Shown here: piece after piece, positions 25,943 to 37,446 of the stretch
How positions within the stretch are numbered: position 1 is the first letter of the stretch
How the letters are laid out: the number at the start of each line of letters is the position of its first letter
NCBI GenBank assembly: GCA_031761405.1
Contig: JASEVX010000080.1
Location: forward strand, 1-64,000
Length of the DNA: 64,000 bases
Direction: 5' to 3'
From: Serripes groenlandicus
Taxonomy: Eukaryota; Mollusca; Bivalvia; Cardiida; Cardiidae
Made by a program: the position numbers and the translations under genes
Notes under the pieces: model-generated
Databases searched by the model: none
Seen by the model: the letters and a program-made list of their open reading frames with translations, nothing else
Told to the model about the DNA's origin: nothing

Positions 25943-28900
25943 TAAGAATAAGAACAAGTAATACTGTGTTAGCTAAAGCAAAAACAAAAAGTCACCCACT
26001 GCCATTTGTTTTGAAACGGTGGCCATTTTAAAACTTAAATTCAAGGAAAACTTGAATTCAAGAAATGGCGGCCATTTTGAGAAAAAAAAAAGTTGGATGC
26101 ACCCCTTTGAGTGTGTATCTATTCATGTGTGAAGTTTGATAGAGATCGCACCATCGAAACACGAAATCAAAAAATGCTGGCCATTTTAAAACGGCGGCCA
26201 TTTTGAAAAAAAAAAAAAGTTGACTGCACCACGTTGAGTGAGTATCTATGTGTGTGTGAAGTTTGATAGAGATCCCACCATCGATGTCTGAGAAATCGCG
26301 CGGAAACTTGAAATCACGAAATGGTGGCCATTTTGAAACGGCGGCCATTTTGAAAAAAAAAAAAGTTGGATGTACCCCTTTGAGTGAGTATCTATTCATG
26401 TGTGAAGTTTGAAACTTATATTCAAGGGAAACTTGAATTCAAGAAATGACGGCCATTTTGAAACTTATATTCAAGGGAAACTTGAATTTAAGAAATGACG
26501 GCCATTTTGAAAAAAAATAAGTTGGATGCACCCCTTTGAGTGAGTATCTATTCATGTGTGAAGTTTGATAGAGATCGCACCATCGAAACATAAAATCAAG
26601 AAATGGTGGCCATTTTAAAACGGCGGCCATTTTGAAAAAAAAAAAAGTTGGGTGCACCACTTTGAGTGAGTATCTATGTGTGTGTGAAGTTTGATAGAGA
26701 TCGCACCATCGATATCTGAGAAATCGCGCGGAAACTTGAAATCACGAAATGGTGGCCATTTTGAAACGGCGGCCATTTTGAAAAAAAAAAAAGTTGGATG
26801 CACCCCTTTGAGTGAGTATCTATTTATGTGTGAAGTTTGATAGAGATCGGACATCAAAACTTAAAATCTAGAAATGGCGGCCATTTTGAAACGGCGGCCA
26901 TTTTGAAAAAAAAAAAAGCTAGATGCACCACTTTGAGTGAGTATCTATGTATGTGTGAAGTTTGATAGAGATCGCACCATCGATGTCCGAGAAAACTGGC
27001 GGACAAGTTCAGGACTAAGAAAAAACAAAAAAATAATAATAACAAGTAATACTGTGTTAGCTAAAGCAAAAACAAAAAGTCACCCACTGCCATTTGTTTT
27101 GAAACGGTGGCCATTTTAAAACTTAAATTCAAGAAATGGCGGCCATTTTGAGAAAAAAAAAAGTTGGATGCACCACTTTGAGTGAGTATCTATGTGTGTG
27201 TGAAGTTTGATAGAGATCGCACCATCGATGTCTGAGAAATCGCGCGGAAACTTGAAATCACGAAATGGTGGCCATTTTGAAACGGCGGCCATTTTGAAAA
27301 AAAAAAAAAAGTTGGATGCACCCCTTTGAGTGAGTATCTATTCATGTGTGAAGTTTGAAACTTATATTCAAGGGAAACTTGAATTCAAGAAATGACGGCC
27401 ATTTTGAAAAAAAATAAGTTGGATGCACCCCTTTGAGTGAGTATCTATTCATGTGTGAAGTTTGATAGAGATCGCACCATCGAAACATAAAATCAAGAAA
27501 TGGTGGCCATTTTAAAACGGCGGCCATTTTGAAAAAAAAAAGTTGGGTGCACCACTTTGAGTGAGTATCTATGTGTGTGTGAAGTTTGATAGAGATCGCA
27601 CCATCGATGTCTGAGAAATCGCGCGGAAACTTGAAATCACGAAATGGTGGCCATTTTGAAACGGCGGCCATTTTAAAATAAAAAAAAGTTGGATGCACCC
27701 CGTTGAGTGAGTATCTATTCATGTGTGAAGTTTGATAGAGATCGGACCATCAAAACTTAAAATCTAGAAATGGCGGCCATTTTGAAACGGCGGCCATTTT
27801 GAAAAAAAAAAAAGCTAGATGCACCACTTTGAGTGAGTATCTATGTATGTGTGAAGTTTGATAGAGATCGCACCATCGATGTCCGAGAAAACTGGCGGAC
27901 AAGTTCAGGACTAAGAAAAAACAAAAAAATAATAATAATAACAAGTAATACTGTGTTAGCTAAAGCAAAAACAAAAAGTCACCCACTGCCATTTGTTTTG
28001 AAACGGTGGCCATTTTAAAACTTAAATTCAAGGAAAACTTGAATTCAAGAAATGGCGGCCATTTTGAGAAAAAAAAAAGTTGGATGCACCCCTTTGAGTG
28101 TGTATCTATTCATGTGTGAAGTTTGATAGAGATCGCACCATCGAAACATAAAATCAAGAAATGGTGGCCATTTTAAAACGGCGGCCATTTTGAAAAAAAA
28201 AAAAATTGGGTGCACCACTTTGAGTGAGTATCTATGTGTGTGTGAAGTTTGATAGAGATCGCACCATCGATGTCTGAGAAATCGCGCGGAAACTTGAAAT
28301 CACGAAATGGTGGCCATTTTGAAACGTCGGCCATTTTGAAAAAAAAAAAAGTTGGATGCACCCCTTTGAGTGAGTATCTATTCATGTGTGAAGTTTGAAA
28401 CTTATATTCAAGGGAAACTTGAATTCAAGAAATGACGGCCATTTTGAAACTTATATTCAAGGGAAACTTGAATTCAAGAAATGGCAGCCATTTTGAGAAA
28501 AAAAAAATGTTGGATGCACCCCTTTGAGTGTGTATCTATTCATGTGTGAAGTTTGATAGAGATCGCACCTTCGAAACATAAAATCAAGAAATGGTGGCCA
28601 TTTTAAAACGGCGGCCATTTTGAAAAAAAAAAAAGTTGGGTGCACCACTTTGAGTGAGTATCTATGTGTGTGTGAAGTTTGATAGAGATCGCACCATCGA
28701 TGTCAGAAATCGCGCAGAAACTTGAAATCACGAAATGGTGGCCATTTTGAAACGGCGGCCATTTTGAAAAAAAAAAAAGTTGGATGCACCCCTTTGAGTG
28801 AGTATCTATTCATGTGTGAAGTTTTATAGAGATCGGACCATCAAAACTTAAAATCTAGAAATGGCGGCCATTTTGAAACGGCGGCCATTTTGAAAAAAAA

Positions 28901-30128
28901 AAAAGCTAGATGCACCACTTTGAGTGCGTATCTATGTATGTGTGAAGTTTGATAGAGATCGCACCATCGATGTCCGAGAAAACTGGCGGACAAGTTCAGG
29001 ACTAAGAAAAAACAAAAAAATAATAATAACAAGTAATACTGTGTTAGCTAAAGCAAAAACAAAAAGTCACCCACTGCCATTTGTTTTGAAACGGTGGCCA
29101 TTTTAAAACTTAAATTCAAGGAAAACTTGAATTCAAGAAATGGCGGCCATTTTGAGAAAAAAAAAGTTGGATGCACCCCTTTGAGTGTGTATCTATTCAT
29201 GTGTGAAGTTTGATAGAGATCGCACCATCGAAACACGAAATCAAGAAATGCTGGCCATTTTAAAACGGCGGCCATTTTGAAAAAAAAAAAAAGTTGAGTG
29301 CACCACTTTGAGTGAGTATCTATGTGTGTGTGAAGTTTGATAGAGATCGCACCATCGATGTCTGAGAAATCGAGCGGAATCTTGAAATCACGAAATGGTG
29401 GCCATTTTGAAACGGCGGCCATTTTGAAAAAAAAAAAAGTTGGATGCACCCCTTTGAGTGAGTATCTATTCATGTGTGAAGTTGGAAACTTATATTCAAG
29501 GGAAACTTGAATTCAAGAAATGACGGCCATTTTGAAACTTATATTCAAGGGAAACTTGAATTTAAGAAATGACGGCCATTTTGAAAAAAAATAAGTTGGA
29601 TGCACCCCTTTGAGTGAGTATCTATTCATGTGTGAAGTTTGATAGAGATCGCACCATCGAAACATAAAATCAAGAAATGGTGGCCATTTTAAAACGGCGG
29701 CCATTTTGAAAAAAAAAAAAGTTGGGTGCACCACTTTGAGTGAGTATCTATGTGTGTGTGAAGTTTGATAGAGATCGCACCATCGATGTCTGAGAAATCG
29801 CGCGGAAACTTGAAATCACGAAATGGTGGCCATTTTGAAACGGCGGCCATTTTGAAAAAAAAAAAAGTTGGATGCACCCCTTTGAATGAGTATCTATTCA
29901 TGTGTGAAGTTTGATAGAGATCGGACATCAAAACTAAAAATCTAGAAATGGCCGCCATTTTGAAACGGCGGCCATTTTGAAAAAAAAAAAAGCTAGATGC
30001 ACCACTTTGAGTGAGTATCTATGTATGTGTGAAGTTTGATAGAGATCGCACCATCGATGTCCGAGAAAACTGGCGGACAAGTTCAGGACTAAGAAAAAAC
30101 AAAAAAATAATAATAATAATAATAATAA
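25943..30128. repeat. 4.2-kb higher-order array of 'ggcggccatttt' blocks
   Basis: A landmark (ACTGTGTTAGCTAAAGC) occurs at 25963, 27051, 27950 and 29038, so higher-order units of 1088, 899 and 1088 bp repeat. Each contains many blocks of ~100-120 bp with GGCGGCCATTTTGAAA, an A-tract, AGTTGGATGCACC, GAGTGAGTATCTAT and TGTGAAGTTTGATAGAGATC. The 899-bp unit lacks about two inner blocks. Long minus-strand frames through the array reflect its periodicity and are not supported as genes. Confidence 0.93.
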
Positions 30129-30134
30129 TAATAA

Positions 30135-30370
30135 GAAACTGAACAAAAACAATAAGTCCCCCAAACTCCGTTTGGGTGACTTCTATAATAAGAAAACTGG
30201 CGGACAAGTTCAGGACTAAGAAAAAACAAAAAAATAATAATAATAATAAGATGAATAATATGAAAAAGAAACTGAACAAAAACAATAAGTCCCCCAAACT
30301 CCGTTTGGGTGACTTAATAAGAATAACTACAAATACAGCATGTCCCCCCTTTCGGAGAAGGGGAGACATA
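30135..30370. mobile_element. Truncated hairpin starts of core-repeat elements
   Basis: The motif AACAATAAGTCCCCCAAAC then TCCGTTTGGGTGAC occurs twice (about 30147-30180 and 30280-30313); CCCAAAC/GTTTGGG forms a 7-bp stem. A third hairpin, CCCCCTTTCGGAGAAGGGG, lies at about 30346 and joins the 139-bp array directly. These look like 5' caps of elements deleted at their cores. Confidence 0.55.
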
Positions 30371-31005
30371 ATAAATTCCTTTAAGTACTTTCTTAGTTCT
30401 GCTCTGGAGAAAGTTTACACTATTAAAATATTGAACAAGGGGAGATAACTCATAATTATTGCAAGGTGCTCAACTTCACATTGCCATCTATCTATGTTCC
30501 AAGTTTCAATAAATTCCTTCAAGTAGTTTCTGAGTTCTGCTCTGGACAAAGTTTACACTATTAAAATATTGAACAAGGGGGAGATAACTCATAATTCTTG
30601 CAAGGTGCACACCTTTACATTGCCATCTAACTATATTTCAAGTTTCAATAAATTCCTTCAAGTAGTTTCTGAGTTCTGCTCTGAACAAAGTTTACACTAT
30701 TAAAATATTGAACAAGGGGGAGATAACTCATAATTATGACAAGGTGCACAACTTCACATTGCCATCTATCTATGTTCCAAGTTTCAATAAATTCCTTCAA
30801 GTAGTTTCTGAGTTCTGCTCTGGACAAAGTTTACACTATTAAAATATTGAACAAGGGCAGATAACTTTGCAACAAAGTGGCCCAGAGTTATAATTCTTGC
30901 AAGGTGCACAACTTCACATTGCCATCTATCTATGTTCCAAGTTTCAATCAATTACTTCAAGTAGTTTCCGAGTTCTGCTCTGGACAAACAAAAGTTAAGA
31001 AGAAG
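30371..31005. repeat. 139-bp tandem repeat array, copy B
   Basis: Nearly identical to the right part of 25175-25930, in the same unit order and including the shared last unit (GGGCAGATAACTTTGCAACA, CAATCAATTACTTC). The 4.2-kb array therefore lies between two copies of one segment, by segmental duplication or by insertion of the larger array. Confidence 0.88.
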
Positions 31006-31049
31006 AAGAAGAATAAGAATAAGAATAAGAATAAGAATAACTACAAATA

Positions 31050-31790
31050 CAGCATGTCCCCCCTTTCGGAGAAGGGGAGACATAATTATGTATCAGACAG
31101 TGTTATAATAAATGTAAATGATTTGATACCATATTTATTCAGAAGTTTATTGCAGGATGTTGGTTCATATCACATTCAAGTTTCATCAAATTCTAGCAGC
31201 TAGTTACTGAGAAATAACTGTAGGCGTGGATTTTTTAATAAATCAGGGGCAGTAACTCTAAAAAAAATTAAGGAATCCAAAAAAGAGTTGGAGGGGAATA
31301 ATGGCAGGAAGTTGGTTAATATTACATTCAAGTTTCATCAAATTCTAGCCGCTAGTTACTGAGAAACGGCTGCGAACGATTATTTTTTAATAAATCAAGG
31401 GAAATAACTCTAAGAAAAATTGACTAATCCAAATGAAAAATGAACAGGCATCATCCCAGTATAGTGGTTCATATTTATTTTAAGTTTCATGAAATTCTAC
31501 CCGCTAGTTACTGAGAAATGGCTGAAAACGTAGATTTTTCAAAAAATCAAGGGCAATAACTCCAAGGAAAATTGACTAATCAAAAAAAAAATTGGACGGG
31601 CATCATCCCAGTATAGTGGTTCATATTTATTTTAAGTTTCATGAAATTCTACCAGCTAGTTACTGAGAAAATGCAGGTGACGGACGGAAGGACGGAAGGA
31701 AGGACGGAAGGAAGGAAGGAAGGAAGGACGGACGGACAACGCCATTTCAATATCCCCCTCCCTATTTCATAGGCGGCGGATAATAAATAT
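31050..31790. mobile_element. Core-repeat element, 152-bp units
   Basis: A hairpin cap, CCCCCCTTTCGGAGAAGGGG (about 31056), is followed by four units containing CTAGTTACTGAGAAA at 31201, 31353, 31505 and 31657 (exact 152-bp steps), then a GGAAGGACGGAC microsatellite and a terminus near CCCTCCCTATTTCATAGGCG. No coding capacity. Confidence 0.65.
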
Positions 31791-31874
31791 GTTTATACTA
31801 AAGTAAGACAGCTAGATATTTATATGGTGTAAGTCAATTCTTTAAACCAAAACATATTAATATCATGTGATCAA

Positions 31875-32110
31875 ACTTTTCCCACTTGCAGGCTCAATTT
31901 GATAAGTGTGTAGAGGACGAATTTGAACAACATGGTGACAAAAGGGCAAAATTACTCGCAAAGAGAATTTTCTTCCTTAATTAATCACAATGTTTTCAAC
32001 AGCATTTCAATAAATTATTCTTTCATTTATAGAGATCTTCCATACTTTAACCAAGATATTTTCAAAGTCGTCTGTTTCATATCGTTTGTATGTATGGGTC
32101 AATGTTACCC
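31875..32110. mobile_element. Diverged TTAA MITE copy
   Basis: Starts near AACTTTTCCCACTTGCAG, carries ATGGTGACAAAAGGGCAAAATT and AATCACAATGTTTTCAACAG around a central inverted region, and ends near TTCAAAGTCGTCTG. The order matches the better-preserved copies. The 84 bases before it show nothing. Confidence 0.5.
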
Positions 32111-32233
32111 TGTGTGAGGCTTTATCATTTAAGGTAATGGATTAGACAGATATTTAAATGGTCTAGGTCCAACCCCATTAAACCAAAACATGCTGATTTT
32201 ATGTAATCAACCTGATGAAATCTGAGTAGTTAA

Positions 32234-32420
32234 CCCTTTCCCTCATATAGACGCTTTCTGACGCCTCTGCAGCAGATGGCTTTTTGAAAACATTGTAACA
32301 AAAGAAGAGAAATTGCACAAAACGTGCAATTTCTCCTTTTGTCACAATGTTTTCCACTTTTAGTCATAGGTTATCCATTCAATTATAGAGATTTAACATA
32401 TTTTGACAAAAAGTCAGTCC
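32234..32420. mobile_element. TTAA MITE, left end intact
   Basis: Preceded by TTAA (32230-32233), it starts CCCTTTCCCTCATATAGACG, then CTCTGCAGCAGA, then a near-perfect inner foldback: ACAAAAGAAGAGAAATTGCA against TGCAATTTCTCCTTTTGTC. The right terminus is eroded. Confidence 0.65.
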
Positions 32421-32499
32421 AATTGGAACAACGCCACATGAATACAGACATTCATTAATCTCTAGATAAGGGGCACATTTAATCATGTACTTAATTAAT

Positions 32500-32700
32500 T
32501 AACCGTTTCCAACCTACAGACACGGTTTGACGCATCTACAGCAGATAACGTTTGGAAACCTTGTGGCAAAAGAAGAAAATACTCCTTTTGCTTGCCACAA
32601 TGTTTTAAATTTTATTCAATAATTGTTCTTTCATTTAAAGAGAGTTTCCATATGTTTGCCTAGATGTTTTCGAGGTTTGCAGGTTTGATGTTTGTGGTAA
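32500..32700. mobile_element. Diverged TTAA MITE copy
   Basis: Begins TTAACCGTTTCCAACCTACA and contains CTACAGCAGATAACG, GGCAAAAGAAGAAAATACTCC and CACAATGTTTTAAATT in the MITE order. 32700-32920 shows no recognisable feature. Confidence 0.5.
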
Positions 32701-32919
32701 AATATTTGAATACCTTATCCGACCTCCAAACCATATGTGTGAGTACTCACTCAGACATATAACTCATGAGGCCCTCGTGGAGTTTTCCAGAATAATCGGG
32801 ATGCTCTCCCCATTGTAGAAGAGATGCCGTTTGTATTGGACTTCTGTTTGGGAAAACAAAATAGTTACTGTCAATTATAAAAGTACTGCAATTTTGGCTC
32901 AGAGCTACAGATAAAGGGT

Positions 32920-33150
32920 GTATTTATTTATTTATTTATTGGGGTTTTACGCTGCTTTCAACATTATTTCAGTTATATCACGGCGACAGTTCACTTATTC
33001 ATGATCCCTGGGTAAACAAACGAGTACTAGGCTAGCAAACGTGCCTTGTCCAAGGGCACTCCACCATGACCGTGGTGCCACGACTGGGGATCGTACCTGG
33101 GACACCCGGTTACGAAATCAACGATGCTAACCACACTACCACTGCGGATT
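32920..33150 (-). mobile_element. tRNA-derived SINE
   Basis: On the minus strand a tRNA-like head (A-box-like AGTGGTAGTGTGGTTAGCA, B-box-like GGTACGATCCC) leads into a body with ATAAGTGAACTGTCGCCGTG and ends GCAGCGTAAAACCCC plus an (AATA)n tail. A second copy is at 41125-41358. Confidence 0.75.
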
Positions 33151-33289
33151 CTAGATTAAGGGTGTACTTCATGTCCCACCGCGCAGATGAGCAATTTCTT
33201 CCTTTGTCACAATATTTTCAAATCTATTCAAACTTTGATTTATAGAGGATTGCCATATTTTTTACCAGATGGTACATCTAAACTCTAGT

Positions 33290-33480
33290 AAAACCTTTCC
33301 CACTTCTGACCCTTTGTGCAGCAGACAACTTTTGAAAACATAATGAGCCATTACTCCTTTTGCTACAATGTTTTCAACTCTATTTGTTTATTATCCTTTC
33401 ATTTATATAGATTTTCTATATTTCTGTCTAGATGTTTTCAATGTCATCTGCTGCAGATTCGTTGTATGTGGGAGAGTGTT
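33290..33480. mobile_element. Diverged TTAA MITE copy
   Basis: AACCTTTCCCACTTCTGACC at the left, GCAGCAGACAACTTTTGAAAA, a central TGAGCCATTACTCC, and CATCTGCTGCAGATTCG then ATGTGGGAGAG at the right. 33150-33290 is plain AT-rich DNA. Confidence 0.55.
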
Positions 33481-33489
33481 GAATCCTTA

Positions 33490-34395
33490 TTTGACCCTAG
33501 TGTGTAAACAAGATTTTCTTTCAATTTGACCTAGTGACCTACTTTTTGACCCAACATGACCCATATTCGTTCTTGACTACATATCATCAAGACAAACATT
33601 CTGATAAAGTTTCAACATGCTCAATGTAACAAGAGCACCGCATACGGCACTGACGCTCGACTGATAGGGAGAAAACAGAAAAAAGTTGTTAACAAGATTT
33701 TCCCTTCAATTGGACCTAGTGACCTAGTTTCTAACACAATATGACCCATATTCTAACTTGACCTACATATCATCAAGACAAACATTCTGAACACATTTCA
33801 ACCTGCGGCCCTAGAGTGTAAACAAGATTTTCTTTCAATTTGACCTAGCGACCTACTTTTTAACCCAACATGACCCATATTCGTTCTTGACTACATATCA
33901 TCAAGACAAATATTCTGATAGTTTCAACATGCTCAAGTTAGAAATGTGGCCTCCAGAGTGTTAGCAAGATTTTCCTCCAATTTGACCTGGTTACCTACTT
34001 GTTGACCCAACATGACCCATATTCAAACTTGACCTACATAAAATCAAGACAAACATCCTGATAAAGTTTCAACATGCTCAAATTTAAAACTGCAGCCTCC
34101 AGAGTGTTAGCAAGATTTGCCTTCAATTTGGCCTAGTGACCTAGTGACCTAGTTTCTGACCCAATATGACTTATATTCAAACTCGACCTCCATATGATGA
34201 AGAAAACATTCTGACAACATTTCTAACAGCTGAAACAAAAAGTGCAGCCTCTAGAGTGTTAACAAGATTTTCCTTCAATTTGACCTAGTGACCTACTTTT
34301 TAACCCAACATGACCCCATATTCGATCTTGACCTACATATCATAAGACAAACATTCTGATGAAGTTTCAACATGCTCAAGTTAAAAGTCCTGATA
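33490..34395 (-). repeat. Diverged ~130-180 bp tandem repeats with TGACCT motifs
   Basis: Repeats begin with AACAAGATTTTC (33507, 33691, 33831, 33963, 34119, 34261) followed by AATTTGACCTAGTGACCTA and CCATATTC...TTGACCTACATATCAT. They are the reverse complement of the core repeats at 49139-52359. TGACCTAGTGACCT reads AGGTCACTAGGTCA on the minus strand. Confidence 0.8.
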
Positions 34396-34533
34396 AATGA
34401 GAGTTGAATTACTTAAGTTGAAAACACTGTGGCAAAAGGAGAAATTGCTTGTTTTGAGCAATTTCTTCTTCTAGTCACAATAATTTCAAAAGTTGTTTGC
34501 TGCAGAGGGTCATATAGATGTGGAAAAGGGTTA
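34396..34533. mobile_element. TTAA MITE, right part
   Basis: Inner foldback GGAGAAATTGCTTGTTTTGAGC against GCAATTTCTTCTTC, then GTTTGCTGCAGAGGGTC and a GTGGAAAAGGG terminus followed by TTAA. A separate left MITE end (TTTCCCACCTACAACAAATC, then CTGCAGCCGACGAC) follows at about 34572-34625. Confidence 0.6.
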
Positions 34534-34625
34534 AAAGAACTGTTTTCTTGAGAGGATTCTTTAAACTAGAGTTTAAATGTTTCCCACCTACAACAAATCT
34601 GCAGCCGACGACCTTGAAATTATCT

Positions 34626-35050
34626 TGACAATAATAGGAACAAGATGCCCACAGGCAACATTCCGAGCCCGCTACAAAGGTTCTGTCAGAGACATTATTA
34701 AGTGCTCTTCCTTGCAATTGCAAGACTGATATAGAGTTGACCCAAGGTGCATTCATAGCAGAAGAGTCTGCCGACATGTCAAGTAAACATTGACATTGTA
34801 TGAAAAGAGCACTTCACAAGAGATCTGTTTCTATGGCAACAAACATACCTGGTCTGTCCACAAGACATCGTGTTGAAACTGAAGTCACCATGGAAAGAAT
34901 GAAAAGCAGCCTGTTGCTAGGGTAGCCAGTTGTCATGGTAAAATCCGATAACATCCGGTCTAAGTTATGTCGAAAAGTATCATGATTGTCTCTATCTCTT
35001 GTCATCGAACAGAAGTTGTGTCTTGTCTGTAATTCATACACTTGGGGATT
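34626..35050 (-). other. Non-repetitive island with possible minus-strand exon
   Basis: Higher in GC than its surroundings and with no repeat I recognise. On the minus strand there is a 64-codon open stretch from ATG at 35041 to a good donor CCAG/GTATGT (cut at about 34850), and a second open stretch at about 34790-34630. The peptides (starting MYELQTRHNF; containing SDRTFVAGSECC) match no family I know. It could be a small gene, a captured exon or chance. Confidence 0.2.
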
Positions 35051-35289
35051 CTTTTTTTCCGTTTGTTAACCTATTCCGCTTATATTTCGTGCATATATAC
35101 TTTTCAGCTTCCATTTAATTTTGGAATCATTGACATGGTCTTTTCGTTTTAACCTTGAGAAATGCTAAGAAGTCGGAGAAAACGTTTTTTATCCAAAAAG
35201 CAATCTTTTTGTATCAGCAGCTCAGTTTTAAGTATCTGCACCTGAAAGTATAAATCATTTATTTTAGTATATGATTTCCCAAATTTAAA
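35051..35289. other. AT-rich DNA, no feature seen
   Basis: No repeat, hairpin or convincing reading frame was recognised here. Confidence 0.4.
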
Positions 35290-35500
35290 TTATCTCCCTT
35301 TCCCACATACAACAAACTTTGAAAGTATCTAGAGGAAAATGCAGAAAATCTCTTTCAAAGTAGGTATAATAACTGAAAAAGAGTTGAACAAATTGTGGCA
35401 AAAGGAGAAATTGCTCGTATTGAGCAATTTCTCCTTTTGTCACATTGGTTTTAAAAGTTGTTTGCTGCAAAGGCGTCAGAAAGCGATAAGGTAATCGCAG
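35290..35500. mobile_element. TTAA MITE, near-complete
   Basis: CTCCCTTTCCCACATACAAC at the left. The central foldback (GGCAAAAGGAGAAATTGCTC against GAGCAATTTCTCCTTTTGTC) is almost perfect. Right side GTTTGCTGCAAAGGCGTC. The outer right terminus is diverged. Confidence 0.65.
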
Positions 35501-35557
35501 ATTTCTTCTTATTCAATTAAATAGACAGTAACATAATAATATCTAGTGAAAATAAAC

Positions 35558-36770
35558 ACTTTTCCACATAAATACACAGTTTGACTCATCGTAGCTGATG
35601 AATTTTAACCACCTAATAATCAACAATTTCAAAGTTTGTCAGAACGTTTTTCAACTTGATTCAATAGTAACTGTTATACTTTTGTTTATAAAGATTTTTA
35701 TGCCCCCGGAATCATAGATTCGGTGGGCATATAGTTTTTGGCCTGTCTGCACGTCTGCACGTCTGTCTGTCTGCATGAAAAAAACTTTAACCTTGACCAC
35801 TTCTTTTGAACCATAACAGGTACGGCTACCATATTTCACATGTGTATTCCTTATGATATGACCTTTCTGTCAGTACCAACATTTTTGACCTTGCGACCTT
35901 GACCTTTGACCTAGATGTTGCCATTCTCGAAAAAAACTTTAACCTTGGCCATTACTTTTGAACCATAACAGGTACGGCTACCATATTTCACATGTTTATT
36001 CCTTGTGACATGACCTTTCTGTCAGTACCAACATTTTTGACCTTGCGACCTTGACCTTTGACCTAGATGTTGCCATTCTCGAAAAAAACTTTAACTTTGG
36101 CCACTACTTTTGAACCATAACAGGTACGGCTACCATATTTCACATGTTTATTCCTTGTGACATGACCTTTCTGTCAGTACCAACATTTTTGACCTGCGAC
36201 CTTGACCTTTGACCTAGATGTTGCCATTCTCGAAAAAAACTTTAACCTTGGCCATTACTTTTGAACCATAACAGGTACGGCTACCATATTTCACATGTGT
36301 ATTCCTTGTGACATGACCTTTCTGTCAGTACCAACATTTTTGACCTTGCGACCTTGACCTTTGATCTAGATGTTGCCATTCTCAAAAAAACCTTTAACCT
36401 TGACCACTACTTTTGAACCATAACAGGTACGGCTACCATATTTCACATGCCTATACCTTGTGACATGACCTTTCTGTCAGTACCAACAATTTTCACCTTG
36501 CGACCTTGACCTTTGACCTAGATGTTGCCATTCTAAAAAAAAAAATTAACCTTGACCACTACTTTTGAACCATAACAGGTACGGCTACCATATTTCACAT
36601 GTGTATTCCTTGTGACATGACCTTTCTGTCAGTACCAACATTTTTGACCTGGCGACCTTGACCTTTGACCTAGATGTTGCCATTCGGGGGCATCAGTGTT
36701 ATGATTCAGATTATATGAACTTGCGTTGAAGTCAAAGTCTTCTGCTGCAGATTTTGGAAAGGGTAACAAA
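35558..36770. mobile_element. TTAA MITE split by a core-repeat element
   Basis: The left half (ACACTTTTCCACATAAATAC ... TTTATAAAGATTTTTA) and the right half (TCAAAGTCTTCTGCTGCAG, then TTTTGGAAAGGG) belong to one MITE copy. The element at 35701-36723 lies between them and is therefore younger than the MITE. Confidence 0.55.
35701..36723 (+). mobile_element. Core-repeat element with DR1-rich 152-bp units
   Basis: 5' cap: TGCCCCCGGAATC then GATTCGGTGGGCA (stem), followed by a GTCTGCAC/GTCTGTCT microsatellite. Six units follow, marked by GAACCATAACAGG at 35808, 35960, 36112, 36263, 36415 and 36567 (151-152 bp steps). 3' part: CGGGGGCAT, complementary to the 5' ATGCCCCCG, then a small TTCA...TGAA stem and CTTG. 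Five of the six units contain a perfect TGACCTTTGACCT, i.e. AGGTCA-A-AGGTCA on the minus strand; the unit near 36360 reads TTTGATCT. Confidence 0.8.
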
Positions 36771-36949
36771 TCTGAATGCATCATGTCAATTTGTTGATTT
36801 AAATGCATACAGATTTAGTGAATAATAAAAATGTTGACAAAAACTCTGTCATCAAGTCCCAGACTCCATGCTTGGGTTTACAAATATGACCTTTTATCCT
36901 TACATGACAGACATACTGTTTTGATTCTCAGCTTTGATAGCGACACAAT

Positions 36950-37140
36950 TTTAATCCCTTTCCAACAAACAACACATCTGCAGCAGAATACTTTGTAAAC
37001 ATCTGGAGAAAGAATATGGAAAATCCCCTTATATTAAAGGTTATAATTTAAGAATAGAGTTGAAAACATTGTTGCAAAAGGTGTAATTGCTCATGATAAG
37101 CAATTTCACCTTAAGCTAAAATGTTTTCAAAAGTCAAAAA
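36950..37140. mobile_element. Diverged TTAA MITE
   Basis: TAATCCCTTTCCAACAAACA, CATCTGCAGCAGAATAC, a weak central foldback GTAATTGCTCAT/GATAAGCAATTTC, and ATGTTTTCAAAAG at the right. It abuts the next MITE with no spacer. 36771-36949 shows nothing else. Confidence 0.55.
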
Positions 37141-37376
37141 CCCTTTCCCTCATATAGACGCTTTCTGAACGCCTCTAAGGCAGACAGCATTTTGAAAATA
37201 TAGTGACAAAAGAAGAAATTGCTCAAAACAAGCAATTTCTCCTTTTGTCACAATGTTTTCCACTTTAAGTCATAGGTTATCCGTTCAATTAAAGAGATTT
37301 TCTATTTTTTGACAAAATATGTTCAAAGTCGTCTGCTGAAGTCGTCTGCTGCAGAATTGTTGTATGAGGGAAAGGG
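37141..37376. mobile_element. TTAA MITE, best-preserved termini
   Basis: 236 bp. Left end CCCTTTCCCTCATA (37141-37154) and right end TATGAGGGAAAGGG (37363-37376) are perfect 14-bp inverted repeats, and TTAA follows at 37377-37380. Inner foldback AAAGAAGAAATTGCTC against GAGCAATTT-type sequence, and the CTGCTGCAGA block. The left TTAA was lost where the copy abuts its neighbour. No coding capacity. Confidence 0.75.
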
Positions 37377-37446
37377 TTAAATTCATAAGATGGAAAGAGC
37401 TTGCTGGTTTCAAGCAGTTTTAACCGTTTACCGAACACGATATTAA

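Noticed and set aside
26058..29958. Minus-strand frames of 60-141 codons rich in FFFKMAAVSKWPPF
   Set aside because: They follow the tandem array, contain translated poly-A tracts and shift frame with tract length.
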